Assembly: GCA_013178275.1 (NCBI GenBank)
Contig: JABLWZ010000015.1
Location: forward strand, 1-64,000
DNA from: Bacillota bacterium
Lineage (GTDB): Bacteria; Bacillota; Ch66; Ch109
Reading direction: 5' to 3'
Length of the DNA stretch: 64,000 nucleotides
The notes beneath the pieces were generated by a model. It saw only the letters and a program-made list of their open reading frames with translations. It had not been told where the DNA came from and searched no databases. Below, piece by piece: positions 52,986 through 61,707 of the stretch; the first letter of the stretch is position 1, and every line of letters starts with the position of its first letter. A program made the translations under genes and the position numbers.

Positions 52986-53606
52986 ATGGAGATAGCCGCC
53001 TTTGTTGGGGAAAACGGCATAACCGCTGACCTTTTCGATAAAGGAAGGATCGTTGTTTACCAGAAGACCCGTGACAGCTGGGCTGAGGCGCGGGAGATGG
53101 AATTCCAGCTGGACCACGCTCTGGGCATCAAGGGGATGAGGCTGCAGATGCAGGACGCCATCAGTTTCTTAGACCAGTGCCGTTCATTCGTGGCCAGGAC
53201 CGTATGCGGCATCGCTTACCTGGAGCTCGACAAGAAGGGCTTCGATACCTGGGAATCCACCGGCCATCCAGCCGAGTTCCTGGACAGTATTCTTCGCAAC
53301 CAGGAGGAAGAGGTGGGCAGCCCAGGGGTGGGCACTCCATCCCGGCCGTACCCGGTCGAGGTTGCTCCCGGGCGTTATCGCGTATCCATAAAGGAGATCC
53401 AGGAAAGCCCACAGGGGTATACCTCGAAGCAGGCGCTGCAGCCGTTCCTTCGCAGTCAGAGGTTTGACCGGTTGGAGATCGAGTGTATCCATGTTCCACC
53501 GTGGATAGAGGCGGAAATAGCGAGTGGAGCTTACGGCGGTGAGGTGAATAAAGGCCCTGCGGAAACCATAATCTCCTTGACCCGGAGCGGGGAGAAGGAT
53601 TTTTAA
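52986..53606 (+). CDS. AnfO-like nitrogenase accessory protein
   Basis: A protein of about 206 residues, MEIAAFVGENGITADLFDKG at the start, with an internal QCRSFVARTVCGIAYLELDK and GFDTWESTG. This pattern matches the AnfO family first named from Fe-only nitrogenase clusters, a family of unknown mechanism. No anfHDGK genes are in the window, so here it belongs to a Mo-type cluster. ATG at 52986 follows GGGAGG; an ATG at 52983 is adjacent. Last gene of the nif unit. Confidence 0.72.
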   Translation: MEIAAFVGENGITADLFDKGRIVVYQKTRDSWAEAREMEFQLDHALGIKGMRLQMQDAISFLDQCRSFVARTVCGIAYLELDKKGFDTWESTGHPAEFLDSILRNQEEEVGSPGVGTPSRPYPVEVAPGRYRVSIKEIQESPQGYTSKQALQPFLRSQRFDRLEIECIHVPPWIEAEIASGAYGGEVNKGPAETIISLTRSGEKDF

Positions 53607-53610
53607 GCTG

Positions 53611-53642
53611 AAAACCGGGAACGGCTGCGGTTTTTGTTTGCT
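53611..53642 (+). terminator. Rho-independent terminator of the nif unit
   Basis: AAAACCG (53611-53617) and CGGTTTT (53628-53634), continuing TGTTT. Confidence 0.8.
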
Positions 53643-53668
53643 GTAAATATTCAAAAGGGGGTAACCCA

Positions 53669-54388
53669 ATGGGAAGAAGGCTTGTTTTGCCTATCGATTT
53701 CCAGTTGCAGTTTCGTACTGCCCACGGGATAGTTCTCGACCGACTGAGGGAGGCCATCGTGAGCGGGGTGTTGAAACCGGGTGAAAGGTTAATGGAGATG
53801 CAGTTGGCGGAGGATTTGGGAGTCAGCCGCACCCCTGTGCGAGAGGCCATGCGCAAGTTGGAACTGGAAGGGTTCGTTCACACAATACCCCGCAAGGGTA
53901 TTTTCGTGGTGGATTACACTGACAAGGACATCGTCGATACCTTTAAGGTGCGCCTGGCATTGGAGGTCCTGGCGGTGGAACTGGCGGTACCAAATATCAC
54001 GGACGAGGATATTGAAAAACTGATCGGCGTGCTGGAGGAGGAGGCTGAAAGCATTGAAAACAAGGAACTGGAGGACATGGTGCGTACCGACGAAAGGTTC
54101 CACGATATCATCCTTCAGGCCAGCGGCAACCGGCAGCTGCTTCAGATCGTGGTAAACCTGAGAGAGCAGATAAACCGTTTCCGCTTTGTTTCGGTTGGGG
54201 GCCGCGGCCGCAGCGAGGAGGTGCTGGTCGAACACCGGCTCATCATGGAAGGTTTAAGCTCCGGGGACGTGGAGCTGGCGGCGGAAAGAACCGCTGAACA
54301 CATCAACAACACCCAGCAGGCTCTGCTGGCCGCGATCAAAAGAAGAGAAGACCAGCTCAAGGACGGGTATTATCTACCGATCAGATAA
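53669..54388 (+). CDS. GntR-family transcriptional regulator, FadR/FCD type
   Basis: A 239-residue regulator. The winged helix (LAEDLGVSRTPVREAMRKLE near residue 50, then GFVHTIPRKGIFV) is followed by an all-helical FCD ligand domain with its metal-site residues (ERFHDIILQASGN, EHRLIMEGLSSGD, AEHINNTQQ). FCD regulators sense small carboxylates or related acids. It stands alone after the nif terminator; its targets cannot be told. ATG follows AAAAGGGGG. Confidence 0.9.
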   Translation: MGRRLVLPIDFQLQFRTAHGIVLDRLREAIVSGVLKPGERLMEMQLAEDLGVSRTPVREAMRKLELEGFVHTIPRKGIFVVDYTDKDIVDTFKVRLALEVLAVELAVPNITDEDIEKLIGVLEEEAESIENKELEDMVRTDERFHDIILQASGNRQLLQIVVNLREQINRFRFVSVGGRGRSEEVLVEHRLIMEGLSSGDVELAAERTAEHINNTQQALLAAIKRREDQLKDGYYLPIR

Positions 54389-54425
54389 AAAACATTAACA
54401 AACGCACATCATAAATCTCTTATGT

Positions 54426-54457
54426 AAGGCCGGTAATAAGGCCTTTCTACTTTTTTA
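54426..54457 (+). terminator. Rho-independent terminator
   Basis: AAGGCC (54426-54431) and GGCCTT (54440-54445), then TCTACTTTTTT. Confidence 0.75.
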
Positions 54458-54598
54458 CTGATTCTTTTATTGGTTTTAATCGTTACCAATGCTTAATAAT
54501 TAATTAACAAATCATTAAACGCGGATTCGATAAAACTTAATGTTTTAGTATTAGATTTAGGATAGGGTAGCAAAAAAGATTTCTGGGAGGAGGACGTT

Positions 54599-55354
54599 AT
54601 GATACTTACTGAAACCGCGGCGGCCTCGTACCGATCAGCAGCCAGAGCATTATTAGCTACCACGAGCCCAATCCAGGAACTGATCAGCACATACGGGAAC
54701 ACCCATAGCTACTGCAACCGGCAGGCGATAGAGATCATGGCCAATGATGGCTGGCGGGAGGAAAGCCGCATCGCCCGCCAGTATGAAAAGGAGATCAACG
54801 AGGGTTCGGCCTGGGCTGACCAGGGATGGAAGAACGTGGGACACTATTATAATCCGGCGGTTGGCCGGGGGCTGTCTACCTGGCCCAGTGCAGTGGATGA
54901 ATTTTCAAAGTACCTGAAGGCGGCAAAGCAGTGCATCCGGGACCGCAAACCGGGACTGGCCTTCTTTAACCTGGGAGCGGCCGCCCACCTGGTCCAGGAC
55001 CTGTGCGTACCTCATCACTCCCGAAACATGATCCTGGCCGGCCATATGCAGTACGAGAAGTGGGTGGAGAAACGCGCCGAAGACTATCTGGTAGACCGGG
55101 GCGGTGTTTACGAAGAAGGCGAGACGGCTTTTGAAAGATGGGCAGTAGAAAACGCGGCTGCATCATACGACTGGTTTACCGCGGTCAAAACCGCTTCCAA
55201 CCGGGGATTTCACTTGGTGACCAGCATCCTGCTGCCCCAGGCCCAGAGAAGCACGGCCGGGTTTTTTCAACAATTTATCAAAAGGGTTTATCTAGATACC
55301 GGAGACGGAACGGGGAACGAGTTTGAATCTTGTAAAGAATGCAATTCGAATTAA
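54599..55354 (+). CDS. Zinc-dependent phospholipase C family protein
   Basis: A 251-residue, all-helical protein of the zinc-dependent phospholipase C / S1-P1 nuclease fold. Metal-binding His and Asp are visible in GNTHSYCNRQAI, DQGWKNVGHYYNP and GAAAHLVQDLCVPHHSRN. No clear signal peptide, unusual for a family normally secreted, so the substrate may be internal. ATG at 54599 follows GGGAGGAGG. Its end overlaps the next gene by 32 bases. Confidence 0.8.
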   Translation: MILTETAAASYRSAARALLATTSPIQELISTYGNTHSYCNRQAIEIMANDGWREESRIARQYEKEINEGSAWADQGWKNVGHYYNPAVGRGLSTWPSAVDEFSKYLKAAKQCIRDRKPGLAFFNLGAAAHLVQDLCVPHHSRNMILAGHMQYEKWVEKRAEDYLVDRGGVYEEGETAFERWAVENAAASYDWFTAVKTASNRGFHLVTSILLPQAQRSTAGFFQQFIKRVYLDTGDGTGNEFESCKECNSN

Positions 55355-57650
55355 AGACTTCCTGGCCAGGCTGCAGTCGGAGAAAGACAAAAAGGCCGGT
55401 CGGATCGACTCGGTCAGCACACTCCCCTTTCTTAACGCGGTCTTCGATGACATCGCCGAGTACCTGTCGAGGGCGGGAAAGAGCTGTCTTTTCTTTATCG
55501 ACATCAGCGGTTTCAGCGTGATCGAACGGCAGTATGGACAGGTGGTGTGCGAAACGATACTGAAAAACATCGGCCGGGCGCTCCCCGGGATGCCGATAGA
55601 TTTCTTTGGCTACCGCAAAAAGGTGGCGGTCTGCACCATGGGTGGAGACGATTTTTTGGTGTTCACCGACACCCCGGAGAGGGGAGGCAGCTTCTGCAGC
55701 GAGATTGAGAGGCTCCACCGGGTGTTGGAGGCCTATATCAATAAGGTGAATGCGGAGATGAACCTGAACCAGGGGCTGGAGGTCCATCTCGGCTACACCG
55801 AGGTGATACCGCGGGAAGATCAGATGGTGGAGAGCATCGTTTACACCGCGGTCAAGGAGGCGACCCAGATGGCCAAGGGTGCGAAAGACTTCGGATACCA
55901 GGCGCGGCGTCTGGAACTGCAGAGGATTGTCTTCGAGCGGGAAATCAGCATGGTCTACCAGCCCATAGTTTCACTCAGAAACGGGCAGACCCTGGGTTTC
56001 GAGGCGCTGGCCCGGGGCCCGTCGGATTCGTTTTTCAGCAGTCCCGCCAACCTGTTTACCTTCGCGGAGCAGCATAATCTCACCCACAACCTGGAGTTGC
56101 TATGCCGAGAGAAAGCGATAGAGTCATTCAGAAAAAACAGCGACGAAAAGCTGTTTGTGAATATCAATCCCCAGGTCCTGAATGGATCGGGGATTCTCAG
56201 CCTGCTGCAGCAGAGAGGGATAGAACCGCGGAATGTGGTCATTGAGCTGACCGAACGTTCCGCCATCATCGATCACCAGCAGTTTACCAGGGCGATCGAC
56301 TATTACCGCCGGCAGGGTTTGATGCTGGCCATCGACGATGTCGGCACCGGGTACTCCAACCTGCAGACCGTGGCCGAACTCAGACCCGAGTATATAAAGA
56401 TCGACATGTCCCTGGTCCGGGGTGTAAACTTCAGCCCCTCCAAAAAGGCCCTGCTGGAAACCATGGTCAACTTCGCGGAGCGGATAAACGCCAGGCTGAT
56501 AGCGGAAGGGGTCGAAACCCTGGAAGAGCTGAAGTCCCTGATGGAGATCGGAGTCGGTTACGGGCAGGGATACCTGATAGCCCGTCCCAGCATTACCGGG
56601 ACCCCGATAAACCAGGAAGCGATAACTGCCATCACCGACTACACTCAAAAGAAACGGAACTATTTTTCAGACCTCGATACAGCGATCGGGGAGCTGGCCA
56701 TTCATGAAAGGTGCATCCCTCCAAGCTATACCGTGCGTCAGGTGGCGAAGATTTTTGAGGACTACCCGCGCCTGTACGGCCTGGTGGTACTGGATGAGGG
56801 AGGGATCCACGGGCTGATGATGCGGCCGAAGCTGTTCAGCATGCTGGGCAGCCAATACGGTTACGCGCTCTTTATGAACCGCCAGGTCATCGAGGTCCTG
56901 GACCCCAACCCGCTGATGGTTTCCAAAGACACCCCGGTCAGCAAGGTGGCCCAGATGGTGGCCAGCCGGACCGATGAGACCCTGGATGACTTCATCATCA
57001 TCACCAGCGGGGCCAACTACTACGGAGTGGTAATGGTCCGGAGGCTGCTGGAGAGCATGGCCCGCATCCAGATCGAACAGGCCAAAAACTCCAACCCCCT
57101 GACCGGGCTCCCGGGCAACCTGGTGATAGAGTTCGAGATGAAGCAGAGACTCGAAGCCCTGTCGGTTTTCAGCCTGCTGTGCTTTGACCTGGACAACTTC
57201 AAGTGCTTCAACGACGTGTACGGTTTCGAACACGGCGACCGGGTGATCAAGATGACCTCGGACATCATACAGAGCACGGTCAACCAGCACGGCTCACCCG
57301 AGGACCTGGTGGGGCATATCGGCGGGGACGATTTCGTGATAGTGACAGTTCCGGAAAGGGCCGCAATCCTGGCGAATGAGATAATCAAGAGTTTTGACGC
57401 CGAGATTCCCAATTACTATTCCGACGAGGACCGGAGGCGGGGCAATATATTGGCGGTAAACCGGCGCGGGGTGGTTCAGGAGATTCCGATCATGAGCATC
57501 TCGGTCGTCCATGTAAACAATAAGAACCGCAGCATCACCAGCTACCTCGAGGTGGGGGAGATAGCCGCCGAGCTGAAACAGCTGGCCAAAAATCGGCCGG
57601 GGAGCATATTCTGTGAAGACAAAAGAATCGATAGAAAAGGAGTGATTTAA
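55323..57650 (+). CDS. GGDEF-EAL-CBS-GGDEF cyclic-di-GMP signalling protein
   Basis: A 775-residue cytosolic protein. Order: a first GGDEF-like domain (about 40-200; GGDDF near 106), an EAL phosphodiesterase (about 210-460) with EALAR, NINPQVL, IELTERS, AIDDVGTGYSN and EGVET all intact, a CBS-like pair (about 470-590) and a C-terminal GGDEF domain (about 600-760; GGDDF near 666). Both GGDEF motifs read GGDDF. The EAL looks active against c-di-GMP; the N-terminal GGDEF is the more divergent. TTG start at 55323. Overlap with the phospholipase-like gene implies coupled translation. Confidence 0.9.
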   Translation: MNLVKNAIRIKDFLARLQSEKDKKAGRIDSVSTLPFLNAVFDDIAEYLSRAGKSCLFFIDISGFSVIERQYGQVVCETILKNIGRALPGMPIDFFGYRKKVAVCTMGGDDFLVFTDTPERGGSFCSEIERLHRVLEAYINKVNAEMNLNQGLEVHLGYTEVIPREDQMVESIVYTAVKEATQMAKGAKDFGYQARRLELQRIVFEREISMVYQPIVSLRNGQTLGFEALARGPSDSFFSSPANLFTFAEQHNLTHNLELLCREKAIESFRKNSDEKLFVNINPQVLNGSGILSLLQQRGIEPRNVVIELTERSAIIDHQQFTRAIDYYRRQGLMLAIDDVGTGYSNLQTVAELRPEYIKIDMSLVRGVNFSPSKKALLETMVNFAERINARLIAEGVETLEELKSLMEIGVGYGQGYLIARPSITGTPINQEAITAITDYTQKKRNYFSDLDTAIGELAIHERCIPPSYTVRQVAKIFEDYPRLYGLVVLDEGGIHGLMMRPKLFSMLGSQYGYALFMNRQVIEVLDPNPLMVSKDTPVSKVAQMVASRTDETLDDFIIITSGANYYGVVMVRRLLESMARIQIEQAKNSNPLTGLPGNLVIEFEMKQRLEALSVFSLLCFDLDNFKCFNDVYGFEHGDRVIKMTSDIIQSTVNQHGSPEDLVGHIGGDDFVIVTVPERAAILANEIIKSFDAEIPNYYSDEDRRRGNILAVNRRGVVQEIPIMSISVVHVNNKNRSITSYLEVGEIAAELKQLAKNRPGSIFCEDKRIDRKGVI

Positions 57651-57651
57651 C

Positions 57652-58392
57652 ATGAGGCTGGAGGCGGACCTGCATACCCACACACTTGCCAGCGGCCACG
57701 GCTACAGCACCGTCAAGGAGATGGCGGAAGCGGCCAGTGCCGCGGGATTGAAGATGCTGGCGATCACCGATCACGGGCTCAGTATGCCGGGAGCGCCGCA
57801 CTACTATCACTTCACCAACACCATCAACTGGCCCCGATACATGGCCGGGGTTGAGGTGCTAAAGGGGGTCGAGGCCAACATCATCGATACCAACGGGCGG
57901 CTCGACACCCCGGAAGAGGTTCTGAAATACCTGGACCTGGTCCTGGCGGGTTTCCACAGTGAAACCTGGTATAACGGCAAAACAGTCGAAGACAACACCC
58001 GGGCCATGATAGCGGCCATCCGCAACCCCTACGTGCACATCATCGTCCATCCCGGCAACCCGATGTACCCGGTCGACCTGGAAAAGGTGGTTTTGGCCGC
58101 CAGGTCTTATGGTAAGGCCCTGGAGCTGAACAACAACTCATTCCTGGTACGCCCGGGCAGCAGCCCCCGCTGCTACCGGCTGGCCAAGCTGGCCCGACGG
58201 CACGGGGTAGCAGTATCTATCAACAGCGACGCCCATATCTGCTACAAGGTGGGTGATTTTGAGACCGCGGTCAGCATGGCACAGGAGGCTGGCATCCAGA
58301 GCAGCCAGGTGCTGAACTCCAGCGCCGAAGAGGTCCGCCAGTTCTTGGCTCGCCACAAGCTGAACCGCGAAAGCGGGGTTATGACGAATTAA
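57652..58392 (+). CDS. PHP-domain phosphoesterase (YcdX-like)
   Basis: A 246-residue PHP hydrolase. Metal ligands are in ADLHTHTLASGHGYST, AITDHGLSMPG, GVEANI, LAGFHSETW, IIVHPGNP and INSDAHICY, the full trinuclear set of the YcdX group. Substrate probably a phosphate monoester. It starts two bases after the c-di-GMP gene, so it is in the same unit. Confidence 0.88.
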   Translation: MRLEADLHTHTLASGHGYSTVKEMAEAASAAGLKMLAITDHGLSMPGAPHYYHFTNTINWPRYMAGVEVLKGVEANIIDTNGRLDTPEEVLKYLDLVLAGFHSETWYNGKTVEDNTRAMIAAIRNPYVHIIVHPGNPMYPVDLEKVVLAARSYGKALELNNNSFLVRPGSSPRCYRLAKLARRHGVAVSINSDAHICYKVGDFETAVSMAQEAGIQSSQVLNSSAEEVRQFLARHKLNRESGVMTN

Positions 58393-58520
58393 CGGAACAG
58401 GTTCTTGTAGTAATCAATGGTATTAACCGGGGCAGTCATGTAGATGGTGATCACGACTGCGGCTATAACCAGTCCCACCGCGGCTCCTTTTAACAGATCG
58501 ATAAGGTTATCCGGCGTCAT
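58389..58520 (-). CDS. Small single-helix membrane protein, 43 aa
   Basis: Minus-strand frame starting MTPDNLIDLLKGAAVGLVIA, with one transmembrane helix and ending in YYKNLFR. AAAGGATG lies upstream of the ATG at 58520. Its stop overlaps the stop of the convergent PHP gene. Likely real by composition; function unknown. Confidence 0.55.
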   Translation of the reverse strand: MTPDNLIDLLKGAAVGLVIAAVVITIYMTAPVNTIDYYKNLFR

Positions 58521-58640
58521 TTTACCATCATCCTTTCGGAGCTTCTCCCGGCCATTTTAATAAAGGGTTATTAAATAAGGATTAAGATGCGGTTAACAAT
58601 TGGTTAAGCTGCCAGTTTATTTTTGAAAGGAGATAAGGAC

Positions 58641-59789
58641 ATGCGGATAGCACTGTTCAGTGATACCTCGCTGAATCAGATCAACGGGGTGGCGGTAAAC
58701 CTGTTGAAGATGAAAGATTACATGGATCGAAAGGGAATACAGTACCGATTTTTTGTACCAGGCGCCAGTTCCGACCGCAATGTCCTGGGCAGCATCATAA
58801 ATTCCCGCAGCTTTAACTTCCTCCTTTACCCCGAGTGCAGAATCGCCCTGCCCCGATACGATGTAATCAAAAAAGAACTCGACCGGTTCAGGCCGGATAT
58901 CATCCACCTGGTGAACGAGTTTTCCATGGGACTGGCGGGACTAAAGTACGGGCTGGGCAACCACCTCCCCCTAGTCGGGTCGTTCCATACCAACATCCCC
59001 GGGTACCTGAGATATTACCGGGCGGGCTTTCTGGAAAACACCGCCTGGAGGTACATGAGGTGGTTCCACGGTCACTGCCTGGTGAACTTCTGCCCCTCGA
59101 TCGATACCATGGAAGAACTGGATAAACGGGGTTTCATAAACCCTGAGGTGCTGGAGAACGGCATCGATACTGACAGATTCAGCCCAGTTTGGCGTGACCG
59201 GGGGGTGCTCGAAAAGTACGGGATCGCAGAAAGCACTGTCCTGCTTTACGTGGGCCGGGTAGCGCCAGAAAAGGACCTGGACCTGCTGCTCGACGCCATG
59301 GAACTGCTGAACCGCAGCGGCGTCGACTGCCGGCTCCTGGTGGTGGGGGATGGTCCCTCCCGCAAAAAGCTGGAGGCCAGGAACGTGGACAACGTGGTCT
59401 TCGCCGGCTACCTGACCGGGGAGGAACTCCTGACGGTGTTTGCCTCCGCCGACATCTTCGCCTTTCCCTCCCGCACGGAGACCTTCGGCAATGTGGTGCT
59501 GGAGGCCATGTCCTCCGGACTGCCGGTGGCGGCTGTTTACGGGGGAGGGGTCAGAGACCACCTGCTGCACCTCCAAAACGGGATAGCCTGCGAACCGGGA
59601 GACTGCCGCGCGATGGCGGACGCCCTGCAGCGGCTGGTGGAAGACCCCGGGCTGCGGGAAACCCTGGGAAGAAACGCCCGGGAGTACGCCCTGACCAAGA
59701 GCTGGAACCGGGTATTCGACGAGCTGTTCGAGAGCTACCGTGCCATCACTGAAGAGTGGTACGGCGTGGATAACCGGATGACAGCCTGA
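58641..59789 (+). CDS. Glycosyltransferase family 4
   Basis: A 382-residue GT-B glycosyltransferase. N-terminal acceptor part ALFSDTSLNQINGVAVNL and GSFHTNIPGYLRYY; C-terminal nucleotide-sugar part LLYVGRVAPEKDLDLLLDAM, LLVVGDGPSRKKLE, and the E-x7-E motif in SRTETFGNVVLEAMSSGLPV. It resembles the mannosyl/glucosyltransferases that build membrane glycolipids. ATG at 58641 follows GAAAGGAG. Confidence 0.9.
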   Translation: MRIALFSDTSLNQINGVAVNLLKMKDYMDRKGIQYRFFVPGASSDRNVLGSIINSRSFNFLLYPECRIALPRYDVIKKELDRFRPDIIHLVNEFSMGLAGLKYGLGNHLPLVGSFHTNIPGYLRYYRAGFLENTAWRYMRWFHGHCLVNFCPSIDTMEELDKRGFINPEVLENGIDTDRFSPVWRDRGVLEKYGIAESTVLLYVGRVAPEKDLDLLLDAMELLNRSGVDCRLLVVGDGPSRKKLEARNVDNVVFAGYLTGEELLTVFASADIFAFPSRTETFGNVVLEAMSSGLPVAAVYGGGVRDHLLHLQNGIACEPGDCRAMADALQRLVEDPGLRETLGRNAREYALTKSWNRVFDELFESYRAITEEWYGVDNRMTA

Positions 59790-59930
59790 AGCAAGTTTTA
59801 CAAAAGATTAACTAACTCCTAATACCGGTTTCAAAATGCTGTGAAATAATGGGGGCAATCCAAAAGAAAACTGCCGCTTACTCGATGTGCTGTTCTGTTA
59901 TAGAGCGGCACAAGTGTTTATAGGGAAGAT

Positions 59931-59946
59931 GTCTAGACGTCTATAC
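59931..59946. promoter_or_regulatory. Tandem GntR/HutC-type operators before phnF
   Basis: GTCTAGAC (59931-59938) is directly followed by GTCTATAC (59939-59946). Both match GTxTAxAC, the consensus for HutC-subfamily GntR regulators such as PhnF. They lie 28 bases before phnF, which suggests autoregulation of the phosphonate unit. Confidence 0.6.
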
Positions 59947-59973
59947 TGCGAGTTTTCCGGGGAGGCGCGGAAA

Positions 59974-60702
59974 ATGATCGATCGGGAGAACGGCATACCT
60001 TACTACCGCCAGGTGATGGACCTGGTTGAAGAACAGATAGCGGCTAAGGTTTTCAAGGAGGGGGATCAGCTCCCCTCGGAGACCGAACTCTCGGGAGTCT
60101 ATGGGGTAAACCGCCATACGATCCGCCAGGCCCTGGGGGAACTGTGCCGCTCGGGGGTGGTGTACCGGGTAAAGGGACGCGGGACTTTCATAGCCAAACG
60201 ACCGCTGAACTGCATCGAGTACAAGCTTACTCCCAAGAACCGGTTTTCCGAAAATATCCTGGAAATCGGAGGCATCCCATCGTGCCGGGTGCTGAAATCC
60301 AGCCAGATGGCGGCTCCCGACCAGATTGCCGAATTGCTTCGGCTGGAGCCGGGTGAGCAGGTCTACTATTTTGAAATTCTGCGGATGGTCAACGGCCATC
60401 CGTTTCTCATCTCATACAACTTTGCACCGGTGAGGAGGGTGCCGGGGATGCTCGAGAGGCTGCAGGGTTTAAGGTCCCTCTTCGTGGTCTATCAGGAACA
60501 CTACGGCATTGCCCTCACCCGGGAAAAAACCACTGTCCACGCCTCCTTTCCCTCAGCCCCGGAGGCGGTGTGCCTGCAGATCCCGACCAACATGCCGGTG
60601 CTCAAGGTGGAAAGCGTCTTAAAGGACCAGGGTAATCAGTGCATCCAGTACACCTCTTCCTGCTATCGCGGGGATCTGGTGAAGCTGGATGTTGGTTGGT
60701 AA
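59974..60702 (+). CDS. phnF: GntR-family regulator with UTRA domain, PhnF-like
   Basis: A 242-residue repressor. Winged helix PSETELSGVYGVNRHTIRQA then YRVKGRGTFIA, followed by a UTRA ligand-binding domain (EPGEQVYYFEILRMVNGHPF). It heads the phn genes, as phnF often does. ATG at 59974 follows GGGGAGG; an upstream in-frame ATG at 59887 would place the operators inside the gene. Confidence 0.85.
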   Translation: MIDRENGIPYYRQVMDLVEEQIAAKVFKEGDQLPSETELSGVYGVNRHTIRQALGELCRSGVVYRVKGRGTFIAKRPLNCIEYKLTPKNRFSENILEIGGIPSCRVLKSSQMAAPDQIAELLRLEPGEQVYYFEILRMVNGHPFLISYNFAPVRRVPGMLERLQGLRSLFVVYQEHYGIALTREKTTVHASFPSAPEAVCLQIPTNMPVLKVESVLKDQGNQCIQYTSSCYRGDLVKLDVGW

Positions 60703-60779
60703 GGGGGGTGTTGGGCTCACGAAATTTGAGAAGCAATTATGGGACAGGTTCGATTATTAATGAGGAGGTATGATAAGCA

Positions 60780-61685
60780 ATGCTGCGCAAAAAACTGATG
60801 ACTGTTGCTACCGTGGTGGTTTTAGGGTTATCGATGCTTTTGAGCGGGTGCGGAGGGACCAGTGGAGCGAAGCCAACCACGGCCGAGGTCAAGACCCTGC
60901 GGGTAGGGGCGATCCCGGCGGAGGACTCGGAAAAGGTCCGTAAGACATACCAGGCCCTGGGCAGTTACCTGGAGAAGAAGACCGGGATGAAGGTCGAGAT
61001 ATTCGTGGCCACCGACTACACCGGGGTGGTCGAGGCGATGCGGGCGGGCAAGCTCGATGTCGCTCAGTACGGGCCTTTTTCCTACATCCTGGCCGCTGAA
61101 AAGGCCGGGGCGGAAGCCTTCGTGATGGGCAAGACCAAAGGCTCCACCTCATACAACAGCGTGATCATCACCAAGCCGAACAGCAGCATAAAGACACTGG
61201 CCGACCTGAAAGGACACACCTTCGCCTTGGTCGACCCGGCCTCGACCTCGGGCAACCTGGTTCCCCGCTCTATATTCAAGAAGAACGGGATCGACCCGGA
61301 GAAGGACTTCAAGAGCGTGACCTACGCCGGCGGGCACGACTCCGCGGTGCTGGCGCTGAAGAACGACAAGGTCGAAGCGGCCGCCACCCACAACCTCAAT
61401 ATCGACAAGATGAAACAAGAGGGAGTTATCACCGACCAGGATTACCGGGTAATCGTCCAGTCCGACCCGATCCCCAACTCCCCCTGGGCGTTCAGCAAGG
61501 ACCTGTCTCCCGAACTGAAGGCCAAAATCAAACAGGCGTTTCTCGATGTCGCCAAGGAAGACCCGAGCGCTCTCAACACCTCGGATGGGATGATGGAGAG
61601 CTATGAGCCAGCCAATGACTCTGACTACAACCCGATCCGGGAGGTCGCCAAAAACCTCAACCTCGACGTAACCAAGCTGAAATAG
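60780..61685 (+). CDS. phnD: Phosphonate ABC transporter substrate-binding lipoprotein
   Basis: A 301-residue lipoprotein. Signal and lipobox VLGLSMLLSGCGG, then the PhnD fold: LRVGAIPAEDSEKVRKTYQ, MRAGKLDVAQYGPFSYI, FALVDPASTSGNLVPRSIF. It captures phosphonates or phosphite for PhnCE. ATG follows GAGGAGG. The 77-base gap to phnF may hold the promoter. Confidence 0.92.
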   Translation: MLRKKLMTVATVVVLGLSMLLSGCGGTSGAKPTTAEVKTLRVGAIPAEDSEKVRKTYQALGSYLEKKTGMKVEIFVATDYTGVVEAMRAGKLDVAQYGPFSYILAAEKAGAEAFVMGKTKGSTSYNSVIITKPNSSIKTLADLKGHTFALVDPASTSGNLVPRSIFKKNGIDPEKDFKSVTYAGGHDSAVLALKNDKVEAAATHNLNIDKMKQEGVITDQDYRVIVQSDPIPNSPWAFSKDLSPELKAKIKQAFLDVAKEDPSALNTSDGMMESYEPANDSDYNPIREVAKNLNLDVTKLK

Positions 61686-61707
61686 GTACATAGCCAGGAG
61701 GTGCCAG

